Assembly: GCA_030762175.1 (NCBI GenBank) | Contig: CM060831.1 | Span: 66,260,001-66,324,000, forward strand | Direction of reading: 5' to 3' | Source of the DNA: Metallyticus violacea | Lineage: Eukaryota > Arthropoda > Insecta > Mantodea > Metallyticidae | DNA length: 64,000 nt | In this document: positions 25,416 to 37,560 of the stretch, in pieces | How the letters are laid out: each line of letters begins with the position of its first letter | Numbering within the stretch: position 1 is the first letter of the stretch | The notes under the pieces: generated by a model | Seen by the model: the letters and a program-made list of their open reading frames with translations, nothing else | Database searches by the model: none | What the model was told of the DNA's origin: nothing | Translations under genes and position numbers: made by a program

Positions 25416-25690
25416 ACCGCCACGGGTCGCCGAGGTCATTAAGGCGCGGACTCGTGAGCGGGAGGTCTGGGGTTCGAATCCCACCAGGACCGTCCTCCCT
25501 GACTGAGGTTTTTGCAGGTTTTCCTCAGTCCTCATAACTGGCAAATGCCGGGTAGGTACCCTAAACTTAGGCATAGGACGCTTCCTTCTCAAAAAAGTAT
25601 CCCTTCCCAATATATAATTTCATGTATCATCAGTGTCCACCGCCTGTGGTGCCTCAGTAGTAAAAACGGGAGTTAAACACAATTAAAAAA
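25416..25690 (+). mobile_element. tRNA-derived SINE, family 2, complete copy
   Basis: The head holds GTCGCCGAGGTCATTAAGGC, an A box of the type seen in tRNA-Ser and tRNA-Leu, and a B box GGGTTCGAATCCC. The body continues GAGGTTTTTGCAGGTTTTCC, ATGCCGGGTAGGTACCC and GGACGCTTCCTTCTC. The 3' end lies near GGAGTTAAACACAATTAAAA. A second head-plus-body copy is at 59386-59672 and a body fragment at 22217-22310. The long minus-strand frame at 25326-25610 is a shadow spanning both SINE heads. Confidence 0.85.
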
Positions 25691-26879
25691 TCCTGAAGTT
25701 ATTGTACTTTCTTCTTTGACCTACAACCTCACATTATTTAAGTGAATTTCCCAATAGTTTTAATGATAAAACTTTAATTCATTTAATAGAAAATAACAAA
25801 ATCAGATTATCTCTTACCTATGTAAAAAGCATTGAAACTGACTCCATGAACATTTTTCCTGGCTACAACTTATGAAAAAAATATACGGAGTTTGAAAAGA
25901 AACCTTAAGTCAAACAGAAAAAATATAAAAATGATTGTTCATTTATTAACACAAAGAAGATATGCCTTTTAGCTATGTGTTGTTACAATAAATGTATTGC
26001 CCAGCAGGTTTTAGCGAAATCCGCAAGAATGTAGCTATTGAACTTGTACACATGATAAGATTTTTGAAAATTTTCTTCAAATCTCCATCGATCAATCCTA
26101 CATACTAGGCACTAAAACTGACGATGAAAAAAAAATATTTCGGCTGCTAGAGTAATTTTTAAATTTTCGCTTTAGGTTAAACCCCACTCCTACTGGTACA
26201 CTTTTGCTGGTTAACGAACTGGGTGAATCGTCAGTCAATTGATATTTATATACCAAGTTTCGTTGAAAAAAAATGGCTGTCACTAGAGCGTTAACAGACA
26301 TACACTTTTATATGTGTGTGCGTATGTGCTCCCTGTATACCAATAGAAGCATAATAAACGGCCTGCGCCTTAAGAAAATCGCGCTATATAAAGTTTTTTG
26401 CATGCATGTTAATATATTCCTTATAGTACATAATAGGCATAAAACATAAAACCAAATATTTTCGGTAAACTTGATAATACAAGGTTGTAAGTTCAAAGCA
26501 AATAAAGTATTGCTTCTGGAAACTATACAGTCATGCCCGCTCGTTTGTAAATTTTATTTGTATTTAAATGTGCACGAGAAAGAAACAAACAGAAATAACA
26601 CACGAGGGATAAGTCATAAATCATGGCAACATTTTTTTTCTCGCGAACTGGAACAGCACTAAAAATCTAACATATACGATTGAAAGTATAAGGTATTTTC
26701 TGTCGAGCAATGCCACCAACAGAATGTTGGATGTAGGGCCCTCGTAGGGAAGAAGCAAAACACAGGCAACTGGATAACATTGGTTTGACAAAAGCATTGT
26801 CCTGAAGATAGCAACTATGAAATATTAATTTATTACTGCCTGGATATACAATGAGCAAAGGTTACACACAACTACTTAC
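25691..26879. other. AT-rich non-coding stretch
   Basis: Nothing recognised; frames of about 60-67 codons only. Confidence 0.5.
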
Positions 26880-27265
26880 ATGGGGTTGCAAATCAGTCAT
26901 TGGGCGGGTTTTACAGGTAATCCACAGCATTTAGCAGCCTTCGAAGTAGTCTCCAAGTACATCGACGTTTCGTTGCCAGCAATGTGGAAGGCGCTGAACA
27001 CCATCTGCTGATTGTGAGATGGTAACGTTAGCCACTTCGCGTTGAAATGTTTTAAAAATGTTCACTTTGTTAGCAAAACGTTTCCCACAAATGACTGCTT
27101 CACTTTGGGAATGAGATCATAATCACAAAGACTGAGATTGGGTGCATATGGTGGGTGTGAAAGAATTTCCCATTCCCAGAGTTATAAAAGACACTTGACA
27201 CTGTCGGCTGAGTGACCTGTCATTATCCTGGATAATAATGACATTTGGTGCTTACGCATCTAGGC
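26880..27265 (-). mobile_element. mariner-like transposase C-terminal fragment
   Basis: Reverse-complemented, the region encodes, with frameshifts, an HPPYAPNLSLCDYDLIPK equivalent (third catalytic Asp in CDYD), then GKRFANKVNIFKTFQREV, SADGVQRLPH and WQRNVDVLGDYFEGC before a stop. These phrases are typical of the C-terminus of a mariner-family transposase widespread in arthropods. The left boundary, TGGGGTTGCAAATCAG, could be an inverted-repeat end. No partner repeat was found and the N-terminal two thirds are missing. Confidence 0.7.
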
Positions 27266-27303
27266 ACTTTTTTCATTTTTTGTGATCTCCATTCCTGACC
27301 ACT

Positions 27304-27512
27304 ATTAGCTTCGGTTAATGAAAGAGCAGGCCTGTGCTAGGTCAGGCCGGTCCATCAGTGAAACTCGGGAACAACGCGCCTGGGCAACGTAATCGCCTCC
27401 AGCGAGCGGCGGCGGGATAAATTTTAGATATGGTCCTAATGGAAAACCCCATTGACCTTCCGGGAAAACCGGGGTCATTGACGATTCGATGGGCAATGGG
27501 GTGAATCCCTTT
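27304..27512. mobile_element. GC-rich 209-bp insert between 13-bp direct repeats
   Basis: The segment is clearly more GC-rich than anything within kilobases, with GCGAGCGGCGGCGGGATAAA near its centre. It is flanked by a perfect 13-bp direct repeat ATTCCTGACCACT at 27291-27303 and 27513-27525, consistent with a target-site duplication. It has no tRNA-like A/B boxes, no poly(A) and no clear inverted repeats, so its class is unknown. Long overlapping minus-strand frames (27305-27613 and 27342-27524) cross it but have no recognised domain and are probably a by-product of the base composition. It lies just outside the mariner fragment at 26880-27265. Confidence 0.5.
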
Positions 27513-27525
27513 ATTCCTGACCACT

Positions 27526-28427
27526 GTCGCTCATCAACTGAACTTCGAGGCGTGCTGAGATACGACGCAACTCTGATCACATATTCCATAATTTGAAAGT
27601 ATATTGTACACACTCTCTGTATGTCTTAGATTGCTTGTGTTGTCCCTTGTTCGAGAGAAAATAAAAATAGTTACCATGACTTACACCTTGTTATTTTTAT
27701 AAAAGCATGTGTTTATACTATCCTTAAAATATTCCTCTTTGCAGATTAAAGTGTGCTGCAACACAAACTTGCCAAACATGACAAGTATCTAGCCAATGAT
27801 TACTAAGAACTGCCTCTAATCTTGAGGCGCACTTCTTGTATGGATTAATTTACTCTATATAAAATAATGTTCTAAAAGTCAAGCGAAAAAAAAGATGTCA
27901 AACTTTCCTTACCTTTTTCATGAAAGACATAACATTTGTGGGCAACATGGCTGCTAAGTTTTCAAGTTTTCCGCACGTGAAGAAAGTAAGCTCGTATTGT
28001 CCCACAGGTTTACTTTTCCTGAGTACTTATTCCCTCTTCACTGCTCCAAATGACGTTTAGTCGCCATGACAGTTGTATGGGGGGCGGGGACCGCCTCCCC
28101 TTCATATTTTCTCACGCCTGATGATCTTCTGTCGGCATGGCACACATCATCTTGTACGAAAAACCGGTAAGCCTGCGAACAAGGAACGTTAACATAAATA
28201 TAGCTTGCCCAAAGAAACAAGATGTTTAAACCCATGAAATGCATTAATGCCGTATTTTACAAAAAAGTGAAGAACAGAAGATTATAAACATTGAAAACAC
28301 TGGTCGCATTAGTGGCTATAAATACGTAATAAACAAATTGAAAAAGTTATAGAAAGTTAAACATGTACAACTATTTCATTACAGAAACACTTAAAAACAG
28401 CAAATGCATTACATGCGCCATAATATA
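27526..28427. other. AT-rich non-coding stretch
   Basis: Nothing recognised. Confidence 0.5.
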
Positions 28428-29330
28428 CTAGGTTGGCTAGACAAAGTATTTTCTATAACTGGTACCTTAACGTAATACAATAACAAACCCCAAAAATTAT
28501 TATCTTTCAAAATAAAGTTACAATTTTCGATGACTTTCATCCATTTCTGTACAAGCATTGGAATTTGCTGACCATGCCAAAATTTGGACTATGTGTTTCA
28601 CACATCTTCAAGATTATCAAGCTGCCTTTGTCCTGGATTGGAACACGCTGTATTCAAAAGGCTCATCGTCTGTACTCTGGGCAGCAATTGTGTTCTAATT
28701 CCTACACATTTCTGTTCAGTCAATCTGATGGATGGGCAGGAATATTGTCTTGTTTCTTCTATCTATTAAATGCAGTAGTGCGGTCTTAAAACTTTGTAAA
28801 CCGTGTGGATATCTCACAGTACAACTCAGTGTCAAATTTACGATTGCATGGAACCAGCCCGAAATGGACAACGCTTTCGAAATTTCACCAAACGCAAAGC
28901 ATCACTTTTCGCCCAAAACGACCTTGACGAACTGTTGAATGTGTTTTTCCCTCGGGATTCCCATTGTTTTTTCACCTCAGAATCACGAAATATGATGCGT
29001 TTCCACAATTGGTCGTCTAGGGAATTTTAAAGAAGGTATTTACATATAAGCAATCTGAGTGATTATATGGATCTACTTTTCGAGTAATTTCAGGTGTGTA
29101 GCTCCAGTAGTTGTTTTGGAGACATTAAGTCTTCCTGACGCTTCAAGAGCACTGGCAATTGGCTGTTTTCGCGCGCAGTATGCAGAACTTTATTTTCTGT
29201 AGTTCAGGGTCGTCCAGAGTACGGTTTTTCTTTAACGTTCCAGTACAACCAATGCTGTTTTCATATAACATCCTCACATTCTATCTGACACACTTCTTCA
29301 CTGAAAAAGTTTTTTGCAAAAGAATCTAAG
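28428..29330 (-). mobile_element. Decayed mariner-like element (second lineage)
   Basis: The left edge TAGGTTGGCTAGACAAAGTA resembles a mariner terminal repeat. Read on the minus strand, the region encodes with many stops: a GRFGRKVMLCVWWNFESVVH block near 28800-28920, diagnostic of the strand before the second catalytic acid, then a KQDNIPAHPSD phrase near 28730 corresponding to the HQDNARPH motif, and a C-terminal KWMKVIENC-type ending near 28530. The opposite inverted repeat near 29330 is not visible. The plus-strand frames at 28565-29030 are shadows of this relic. Confidence 0.65.
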
Positions 29331-29743
29331 AAGAATGCCAACTGCTATTTTCTCGTCGCTATTTCTTTGTTAGACTTGAAGAATAAATACGACTACATAT
29401 AATCAAACTAATCTCAAACTAATCTTTAAAACAATGCCTTCAGCAAATATAATCAAATTATCCACTGCCTAGTAACTCAGAGAAAAACAAAGACACCCTT
29501 AATAGAAAAAAGAAATTCTGGCCAATTTCATAATAATGATACTACGTTTAAACAAGTTTAAAGTGCATGGAATAAAAATGTAAATGTTTACTATATATTA
29601 ATAAAATCAATTAAATGCATTCGGAATTTGTTAATGCTATATTGAATATTTCACTCATGTACGTCATCTTGCATTTAAATTTAAATGTAATTTATATTTA
29701 ATCTTTTGAATTTAAAAATTATCAAATCCGTTTTATCTTTCCG

Positions 29744-29930
29744 AATGCTTCATTCGGAAGGGAAGTAAAGTCGTGGGTCCCGTGTCATACATTTGCGGCA
29801 TGTAAAAGAACCTCAAGCCTGAAAGAAGAGACCTCTGAGCAAAATGTGTCGGCCGTTTCATGCCCTGAATTGAATGGGACGCTGATGACCTGAGATGTTA
29901 AAAAGCATCCGTAGATAAAACAAATGAATA
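29744..29930 (+). mobile_element. SINE family 1, 5'-truncated copy
   Basis: The body matches family 1 from CTTCATTCGGAAGGGAAGTA through GGGACGCTGATGACC to an AATGAATAAATAA tail. The tRNA-like head is missing. The minus-strand frame at 29785-29988 is a shadow. Confidence 0.8.
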
Positions 29931-30881
29931 AATAAGAGTTGCATATTTTCGCATTATTGCACATCTTACTAAATGCCTTTTTACACATTTTGTATGATAA
30001 TATTAAATAAAAATATAAACTTTAGCAGTTCTATCTTGCATATTGGAAATTCCTCAAATTCCCTACTTGTTCAATGGTTTAATTATCTATGAAAAGTTAT
30101 CCTTTCTTTAAATATCAATACCTCAGATGTAATGCATGGTGTAATATTTTCTTGTAACTTATGTGATGGTCTCTTAAAATCTTTATATATTACTATTTAT
30201 ATTTTTAATTATTTTAATTAATGAAGGTAATATTTATTGAAAAATATGTCCTTTATATATTACAAAAGTATGCACGGTTCAGGGAACCCATGCGAAGGCT
30301 ACAAGGAAAACGTAATATATGTTAATTTAAAATAATACACTCAAAAATACAATCATTCATTCAACTATTGATAGTCATTAACCAGTAATGTATTTAAATA
30401 CGGTCTAATAACAATTTCTGTACTTATATCTATTTTTCTAATTCTCTTCACATATTAATCATATTGCTTTCATCTCCTTTCTGCATCAAATACCTTATTC
30501 TGCCACTGGGTAATTCTCTCTTTATAGACCCTAAAGTATGCTGGCAGTAAAATTTATTTTATTTAGGTGGTTTGCAAATTTATATACACACGCCTTCAAC
30601 GATGCAAAACAGCATGAAAATTCCTGCGATATAATGGACTTGTCCAGTGAGTGACCTTCTTTATTCCGCGTCACCGCATTTCGGTTTAGCTGAGAGTCAA
30701 ATATCGCGTAATGAGCAATATAGAGTGTACAGTGGCATAAGGTTCATTTCAAATATGCCAGAATTTGGTTGAGGATATATACTATAAAATTGTTGCATCT
30801 AAAAATTAATTAAAAGTTAAGAAACATGCTCAATCTAAATTTAGGAGGCCACAAATTGCTTGAACAGACAAACTATGTACT
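29931..30881. other. AT-rich non-coding stretch
   Basis: Nothing recognised. Weak similarity between the sequences just outside the palindromic element at 30882-31068 suggests its inverted arms may extend a few tens of bases into this stretch. Confidence 0.4.
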
Positions 30882-31068
30882 GCTGGAAGCTGGAGAGATG
30901 GCTAGTCAAGAGGAATGTGCCAACATCGTAATTATTATTCTTCTTTCGTTAATACAATGAGAACGGTCACCATAAGTATTTCAATAGATATAACACATGC
31001 AGAGCGTAATGTTTTACAAATCTCTCTCTCCCCGCGTACATCGCTAGCCAACTCTCCAGCTCCAGCTC
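30882..31068. mobile_element. Palindrome-ended short element (MITE-like), copy 1
   Basis: The ends are inverted copies of each other: AGCTGGAGAGATGGCTAG at about 30888-30905 and, reverse-complemented from 31044-31066, GAGCTGGAGAGTTGGCTAG. The internal sequence of about 150 bp, reverse-complemented, matches the element at 54986-55176, sharing GGCTAGCGAYGTAYGC, AGTAAAACATTAC/TGTAAAACATTAC and ACATTCCTCT. Two copies with the same inverted ends argue for a non-autonomous DNA element. The transposase family is unknown. The 63-codon minus frame at 30935-31126 crosses it without known motif. Confidence 0.6.
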
Positions 31069-31189
31069 CCGGTAAACAAGCGATTACTGGCGTCATTACG
31101 CAGACTTTCCGGGACAAACTTCCCATATTTCAAGTGTCATAAAGCAGAAAAAGCAAAACTGCACACTTACCATGTGTCATGTGTTCAAG

Positions 31190-31370
31190 AAATTAATGTG
31201 AAGGCTCGCCAAAAACGCTTTCGCCCATCCAGATCTCCCGATCTAACGCCTCCCAACTTCTTTTTGACTTACTTACTGAAACACATTCGAAGAGCTCAAA
31301 GAAGCTTTACGCAAAGAAATTACCATCGCTACCTTGGGAACAATATTCCAAAATAATGAGAAATGCATAC
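31190..31370 (+). mobile_element. Tc1/mariner-like transposase C-terminal fragment
   Basis: The frame reads KRFRPSRSPDLTPPNFFLTY, matching the RSPDLTPxDFFLWG motif that holds the last catalytic aspartate (here Asn replaces that Asp in PPNFF). A frameshift near 31280 leads to EELKEALRKEITIATLGTIF and a stop at about 31409, typical of these C-termini. The N-terminal part is missing. It lies directly outside the palindromic element. Confidence 0.65.
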
Positions 31371-31371
31371 A

Positions 31372-31792
31372 AGTGGGTTTGAACGTGGGAAGATATTTTC
31401 AGTATAATTTATAAATAAATATATTTTTCATCGTTGAAGATATGCGTCGAGCCATTATCTAAATAACATAAGTTTTATGGACAATAGTTTGGGGCATCTA
31501 GCGAGAGAACCACGCTGTTTAACTTATATGAATAAGCAGACATGTTAAACAACAATGCTACTTCAATTAACGTTTATTGTTTCCACACTAACAATCGCTA
31601 AGGTACAAGGACATAATGTTTTGAAATATGAGAAATTTAATTTTGGAATTAAATATTATAAATGATTCTATTTTAAAACAGCGTAAATAAATTACCCGAT
31701 ATTGCAGAAAAGTTTAACTATATTGAGATATTTTTACTGTCGCCAAGAACGACTATCTGCTAAACATTATCTCAACGCAAAATTTGGAAGTA
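31372..31792. other. AT-rich non-coding stretch
   Basis: Nothing recognised beyond the last codons of the preceding transposase fragment. Confidence 0.5.
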
Positions 31793-31803
31793 GCAGCAGC
31801 AGC

Positions 31804-31835
<32 letters not shown>

Positions 31836-31846
31836 AAGAAGAAGAA
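31793..31846. repeat. (AGC)n(AGT)n(AGA)n trinucleotide tract
   Basis: An imperfect trinucleotide repeat at the 3' end of the minus-strand LINE fragment that follows. The copy at 53573 starts with a shorter (AGT)n tract at the same place, so the tract is probably the element's 3' tail. Confidence 0.9.
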
Positions 31847-32681
31847 TGGGCTTTTATTGAAGCAGTTTTATAGAACATACAAGTAAATATAACTGTCGCA
31901 CATGGGCCTTACGGCCGTACATGCAAATACCCACTTTGTAACACTCAAAATATACCTACATACACATATACATACATACAAGTATATGGCATATAAATAT
32001 ATGCAAACACGTCGCTATGCTTAAATCAGTGTTTTACACGAGTAATTTTATATTCATATATACAAACATGAATAGAGCCTTTACCCCTGAGTCCCCCCCC
32101 CTTTCTTTTCTCAACTCCTCCCCAACTACCCTCTCTTCTCTGAAGTCATTCACCTTCTTTGTCAGGTCTTCGTTAAAAATATTCCCGATTTGTGTGTGTG
32201 TGTGTGTGTGCTTCTCATGCACCAACCACTTCCCAGCAACTGTTCAAAATTTTGTTGGAATTCAGAAATTGAGGTGGTAAATCCTCATTTTTTTAAATCT
32301 CTTGTTTCCTTGCATTATGCCAGAATAAGCCTCTAAGTACCGTTTTCTCCTCTTAGTGAACGAATTCTTTTCTCGAGAGCCCCAACTGTTATGTTTCCTT
32401 TCCGAGCCTCTAATCTGAACCATACGAGGCTACTTCTTTCTTCTCTCCCACACCTGACCTTTTTGAGCCTGCAGATTTAGCAATTTCTTTTCTGCACATT
32501 GAGACTCGATATTTTGCCTATCTATATCGGGCAAACGTCTGTTAACTATTCTCCAACCATTGCGCATAATGTCCACTCCCTTTAACCAAATATACCCCAG
32601 TCCAATTTTTAATGCCCAACTCGTATCCCACCCTTCTCTAGTATTGCTCAGCTTATTTAGGAAACAAATGCATGCCATCAA
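31847..32681 (-). mobile_element. Non-LTR retrotransposon 3' end, copy 1
   Basis: On the minus strand the frame at 32681-32430 includes GLGYIWLKGVDIMRNGW and DIDRQNIESQCAEKKLL. Copy 2 (53573-54366) has ELGYIWLRGEGI and DIDRQNIQSQCAEK at the same place. Downstream the frame is broken by shifts through a zinc-finger-like region (about 32280-32420), followed by a 3' UTR with the shared block TTACGGCC, and ends in the trinucleotide tract. The structure is that of a 5'-truncated LINE. The clade is not assigned. Confidence 0.75.
32190..32210. repeat. (TG)n microsatellite inside the LINE 3' region
   Basis: A run of ten TG dinucleotides, absent from the second LINE copy. Confidence 0.9.
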
Positions 32682-34539
32682 TTATTAGAGACAGACGCCA
32701 CATAACGAAACATTTGGGATACTGCTGCAACAAACAAAAGCCTAAAACATATTAATCTACTAGAGTAGGCCATTGAGAACGACTGATCATTTCGATATTG
32801 AATAATGATATACAAATATATCCCCACTCTTACTGGGGTAGACTAAATTGTGAGGACAGATCAACGGTATTAGAGATAGAAACTGCAAGGAAAGAAAAAC
32901 GACTGAGGAAGTCTTGAAAAGAGAAGTGGAACACATCGAGATATGTGTCTGTATATGGAAGTCTGGCAGAAGATTGGCAAGAGGGAGCAAAACGGAGAAA
33001 CTCGCAGCTGTAATCCAGGTGACGGTAATAGATAAGTCTCCATCTTAGTAGACGAGTGAATCCAGGTTAGCTTTGCAGAGAGGGTAGTGAACATGCGCCT
33101 TACTTCCTCTTCCGTCCACCAACCTAATACTCTTTCCATTGTTAATGCACAGAAACTCGTTTTATCGAAACCTATAAGAAACCAGATGGAATATTTTGGG
33201 TAATATTTTTCAGATAGCAATAAATTACATAAATGATTATCTGAGCAAAGCAACAGCCAATTAGAGATTATAAAAATATCCCCAAATATAATTTCGATAA
33301 AGTAAATTATTTAAATATGAGCACCAATCGTCTTAATTAAAGCGAATCCACATTGCCTATGATTGACTATCACACAAATCAGTAGTGGGAAACGCTGAGT
33401 TCAAACTAGAGATTTGCGATCCAAAGACGTCATAACAGCTTTGCTACTGTGTTTTGTGGGCATATATAAATCAGATTTGACACGGCGCGCCACCACCAAC
33501 ACTAATCAACAGTTATTAAACACAATTTATCTAAATAAAACGCATATTTAGTGACTTTACTTATCTACGTTTTGGCTTTATAATATCTCAATTAACAGAA
33601 ATCGATACCTTTTCGTTGATGTCTGAGCAATTTTTCCTTGGAAGTATACTGGAAGGAAATCCCAAGGATATGCCAGGAGAACGTTAACATAACAAACCGG
33701 AAGAAGAATGATTTACCATTGCATAGTCATTCATTAAACAATAACGAATGAAAAAGTAATGAAATTGAAAATAGCTTTCAAGTTAAAAATCATATAATAT
33801 GCCACTCGCCAAAAAGCAATTGAAATATTGCCACAATAAACATACAATAATTGAATAAATTATTCAACAACCACTTGGACGCTAGCATTTAATAAAATCT
33901 CCTCTCGTGCACTGAATAAAAAACTTTTAATGCTGCCCAAAATTTACCATCAGTTTTAACGTATTCGGCTTTCGAAATTCCAGTTCCCTGTATTTAAAAT
34001 AAGTAAACTGAAAGTTTATGTCAATATAGCACATATAACAAAAAATGTTCTGAAAGAAATATTATATCTGGGACGGAAGGTTTACCCTACGGAGAAGGCT
34101 CCGGACCTAATGATTTAGAATTAAAGGCTAAAATGACGTCCCGGAAACGATGACTAACATTCTGAGGAAGAAAGGAAAAACATGCCAGTCAGCACGCTTA
34201 CATCACCACTTCCAAATCATACAATAGCCTAGACAGCAATAGCAAGCAAAACTAATCGGCCAAGGCATCCTGACATGGTCAGGTAAGGATAGGAGAAGGA
34301 AAATGGAAAAAAGTCATAATTGTTCGACCCTTAATGGATGCTAATGTTTAATGAATAAATGAATGAAAGTCCATCAAATCCTGCCCATACGAGATAGCGA
34401 TATTCCTCAGTTGATGAATCCATCCAAGTGAGTCTGTCCACACTACCCAAATTAGAATTATATACACCATTTACATACAGGTTTAACTTTGCCTAAAAAC
34501 TCTCACTGTATACAAGTTTTATTAATTTCTTCTGCAGGT
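32682..34539. other. AT-rich non-coding stretch
   Basis: A 127-codon minus-strand frame at 32870-33253 has no motif I recognise and no supporting splice context. I see no element ends. Confidence 0.45.
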
Positions 34540-35175
34540 CTCTCCACTTTGTACTATTTGTGAACAACATCTAAACCCGCCTCTTTTCCTTTCGGCTCAA
34601 AGATCCCACATCTTAGTCTCATAAGCCCATCTGCTCTTCTGATGCCTCGCGATGTGGCCACAAATCTTCCATTTGAGAAAGTGAACTTCATCCTTCAAGT
34701 TGGCCTGTCAGTTTCTTCATGTCGATTTTGCTCACGTGTCGCAATGGGACGCTTAGAACCTTCCTTTCCATTTTCTCTAGTACATTTGAATTACATTCAT
34801 GGTCCTGTTTGTTAAGCACCACGCCTGGAAACCGTACTTGAGCATAGAAACACAGTGTTGCATAATTTCAAAAGGTTGAGCGCTGCATCCTGCAGGAAGA
34901 GTTGAGACCGCAGAGTTTTCTCCAAGCAAGTGTCGCTGTTGTTATCTATTTCTCACTTTCTGTGAAAAGTCAACATTATCAACTCAGATAAACATACTCT
35001 GATACACCTGCAATATTTTGCCATGCACTCACCCTGGGGTTTCACACTTATTTGTCATCAATTGAGCCCTTGAAAATTTTGTTTTCAAGCCAACTTAACT
35101 GCTATTTGTAGATAGCTCTTGGAGAACACTTATCAGCAGAGCAGAATGCCTTTTCTAATTGGGTCGATATGTTCA
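34540..35175 (-). mobile_element. Non-LTR retrotransposon fragment, C-terminal RT region, second LINE family
   Basis: Reverse-complemented, the region carries, across frameshifts, VSEYVYL near 35000 (the EYVYLG strand after the RT catalytic box), KMERKVLSVPLRH with the following KKLTG (about 34700-34780), and LKWKICGHIARHQKSRWAYE (about 34625-34685), the conserved W-x-GHIAR C-terminal motif. It belongs to the same type as the plus-strand fragment at 37050-37560. Stops and shifts throughout make it inactive. Confidence 0.75.
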
Positions 35176-37049
35176 AAAGTTAGATAGAAATGAACATGGT
35201 TCCATACATTTGGAGCCGGTAGGGCCATTTTTCATTTTGCCTTTTTTGTCTATTTTAGCTTATGTTGCCAATTTTACGGGTTAAAACCTTTCTTTGCCTG
35301 TTTTTGATGGTTATGGAGTGTTTCTGCATTTATTTAAGAATTTTAAAATCATATAAAATTTAATATATCGAAGTGAAAAAGTTATAAAAATTAAATGGCA
35401 TGTTAACTCACTAACATATCTATTGACAATCTTGTTATACGTTTCTTTTCAGTCAAAAACCTACTCCTCAACCCATTCACTTAAACTCTTTAAATAGCTG
35501 AACCTTCATTAGTGAAAGGAACTACGGTTACCTCGGGCATGCAAATATCAGGAAATAGAGAGGATGAAGGAAGTACTGTAGTTTTGAACAGACCTGGCGA
35601 ATGACCTTGTATCGATATGCGCGAGACAATTCTGGGAAATTTATGGTGGGGATAACTTCTCGGATGCTTAAAGGTGACAAAAAATTGCAAGGGAGAAAGA
35701 TGAAAGCAGTACAACTGTTCAGTACGGAACTAAGAGAGCTACTAACCTGATTCCCCTACAAACACATAAAGAAAAAATGAATTCGACCAAGAAACCAATG
35801 CGTATCTTTTGCTCATTCGCCAGGGCTAATCAAAACTTCTTTACTTTGTCTTGATCAACATTTCTAGACGTGAAAAGTGAATGTTCTGTTGTAACCGGTG
35901 TGAGTTCTTCCCAAATAACTTGTTTTAATATGCTCCACTTCAGGAGAAGTGGAACGTTCTTTTTCCATGATGAAAAATGTTCTCTCTCACAAGCGGCTGG
36001 CTATGACAGTTGATGTCTTGAAAAAAAAATCTTGTTGTTGCTTATAACCAAGAAAAGTAAACTTAAGTACTTTAATTATGTGATAAAGAAAAGTGTGAGT
36101 GTATTAAATATTTATTTTTCATTAAAATGAGTGATGTTACTCTCTGTTTTCAATGTAAGTATATGCCTATTTAAACAAAATAAATTCCTGAACTTTGGGG
36201 ATCCGCTTATCAGTTCTACTGCTGATTTTTCAAACCAAATATCGTCCACAAAATGTAGCCACTTACATTCATCCCAAATTTTGTTGTTAAATTTTACTTT
36301 CTAAATATAACTTCAGGTAAATGTTACCCACTTCGGAGGAATCGGGCCTCTTTTGAGTTTGAAATATTTAATATTATGTATGATATTTATCTTACAAGTT
36401 TAATGAATGCATATGCTCCATATATATATAAAACTATCATTGCTGAAATCGCTCAAGTTTTGTAGTATGTTTATACGGATATTGTCAAATAGTTTTAGTA
36501 CGCTAAGATAAGCCGTTTAATTAATTATATGGAATGGTTGAATGATTTATTTCCTTAGAACTACTGTAGGCAATGAGAAGACATTGATAGCTCTCGGGCC
36601 GCTGCAGTCACATTGACCGCATCTACATTCGCATGTATAGTGCAAAGCATCCTATTACCAAGATATATCAGACCCTCTAAAGCTTAGATTGGACTTTTGG
36701 CTTTTCGCCGTTGAAAGCAAAGACATTTCAAACCCTCAGATTAAGAGAGATGCATCGAGGCAGGTGATGGTGTAGAAAGGGGACTTTCCATTAAGGGACT
36801 CTGGTAGAAATCCCAGGGGGGTGAGGCATCGGTTTGTTAAATAGACTGCTTTAACGTTATTCATAGATAATTTTGTAATATACACAGTATTTTATATAAT
36901 AACAGCCGTGTAAGATTTCTCTAAGCAGAATTAAAGAAAATGCTTAAAATTATGTTGACAATTTTTGATTGAATATTAAAACCCTCTTTGGCTCCATATG
37001 CAGAAATATTATAAGTAGTATTGATCAGAATCAAATAAAATACCACAGT
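35176..37049. other. AT-rich non-coding stretch
   Basis: No recognised gene. The minus-strand frame at 35490-35714 shows no domain. A mildly GC-richer patch lies near 36590-36830. Confidence 0.45.
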
Positions 37050-37560
37050 ATGTCTACTTAGGACAAAAATTTGCATTCCGGTGATATATTGGCTAAGAAA
37101 TCAACAAAAGAATTTCCTTGGCATGGAGAACATTCTGGGCAATGAAAGTCATACTGATGGACAATACTTTGAGCAGAAAAATGAGGTTAGACATGCCATT
37201 CATGCCAAACTTGGAACCTAACAGAAACTCAAAAGAATGATATCAGCATCTGCCAACGTAAAATGGAGCGGAAAGCACTAGGGATATCCCTCGTGGATAA
37301 AATATCATTTGTGGAATTAAAAAAGATGTCGGGACAAAACGACGTGGCTGAACGTGCAAAGAGCCTGAAGTGGAAATAGGGCGGACATGTAGCAAGGCTA
37401 CCGAGCAGCAGATGGGGACATATAGGAGAGGAAGAGGAAGACAGAGAATGAGGTGGGCAGGCTCCTTCAGGAAAGCAGCCGGGACACCTGGAACAGCAAG
37501 GCACGGAACTGCAGTACCTGGAAAAGCCTGCAGAAAGAAGAGAAAAACCGAAGTGATACC
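37050..37560 (+). mobile_element. Non-LTR retrotransposon fragment, C-terminal RT region, second LINE family
   Basis: Across frameshifts the plus strand reads YVYLGQKFAF near 37050, then WRTFWAMKVILMDNTLSRKM (37125-37185), CQRKMERKALGISLVDKI near 37250-37305, ERAKSLKWK followed by a stop and GGHVARL (37350-37400), and RMRWAGSFRKAAGTPGTA near 37450-37500. The order matches the C-terminal part of an insect RT after the catalytic box. The long opposite-strand frames at 37229-37608 are shadows. Confidence 0.8.

Noticed and set aside
27305..27613. 102-codon minus frame over the GC-rich insert as a protein
   Set aside because: Several overlapping frames are open at once because of base composition, and it crosses the direct-repeat boundary.
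32870..33253. 127-codon minus-strand frame as a gene
   Set aside because: No motif, low-complexity Phe/Leu/Ser-rich C-terminus, no supporting signals.
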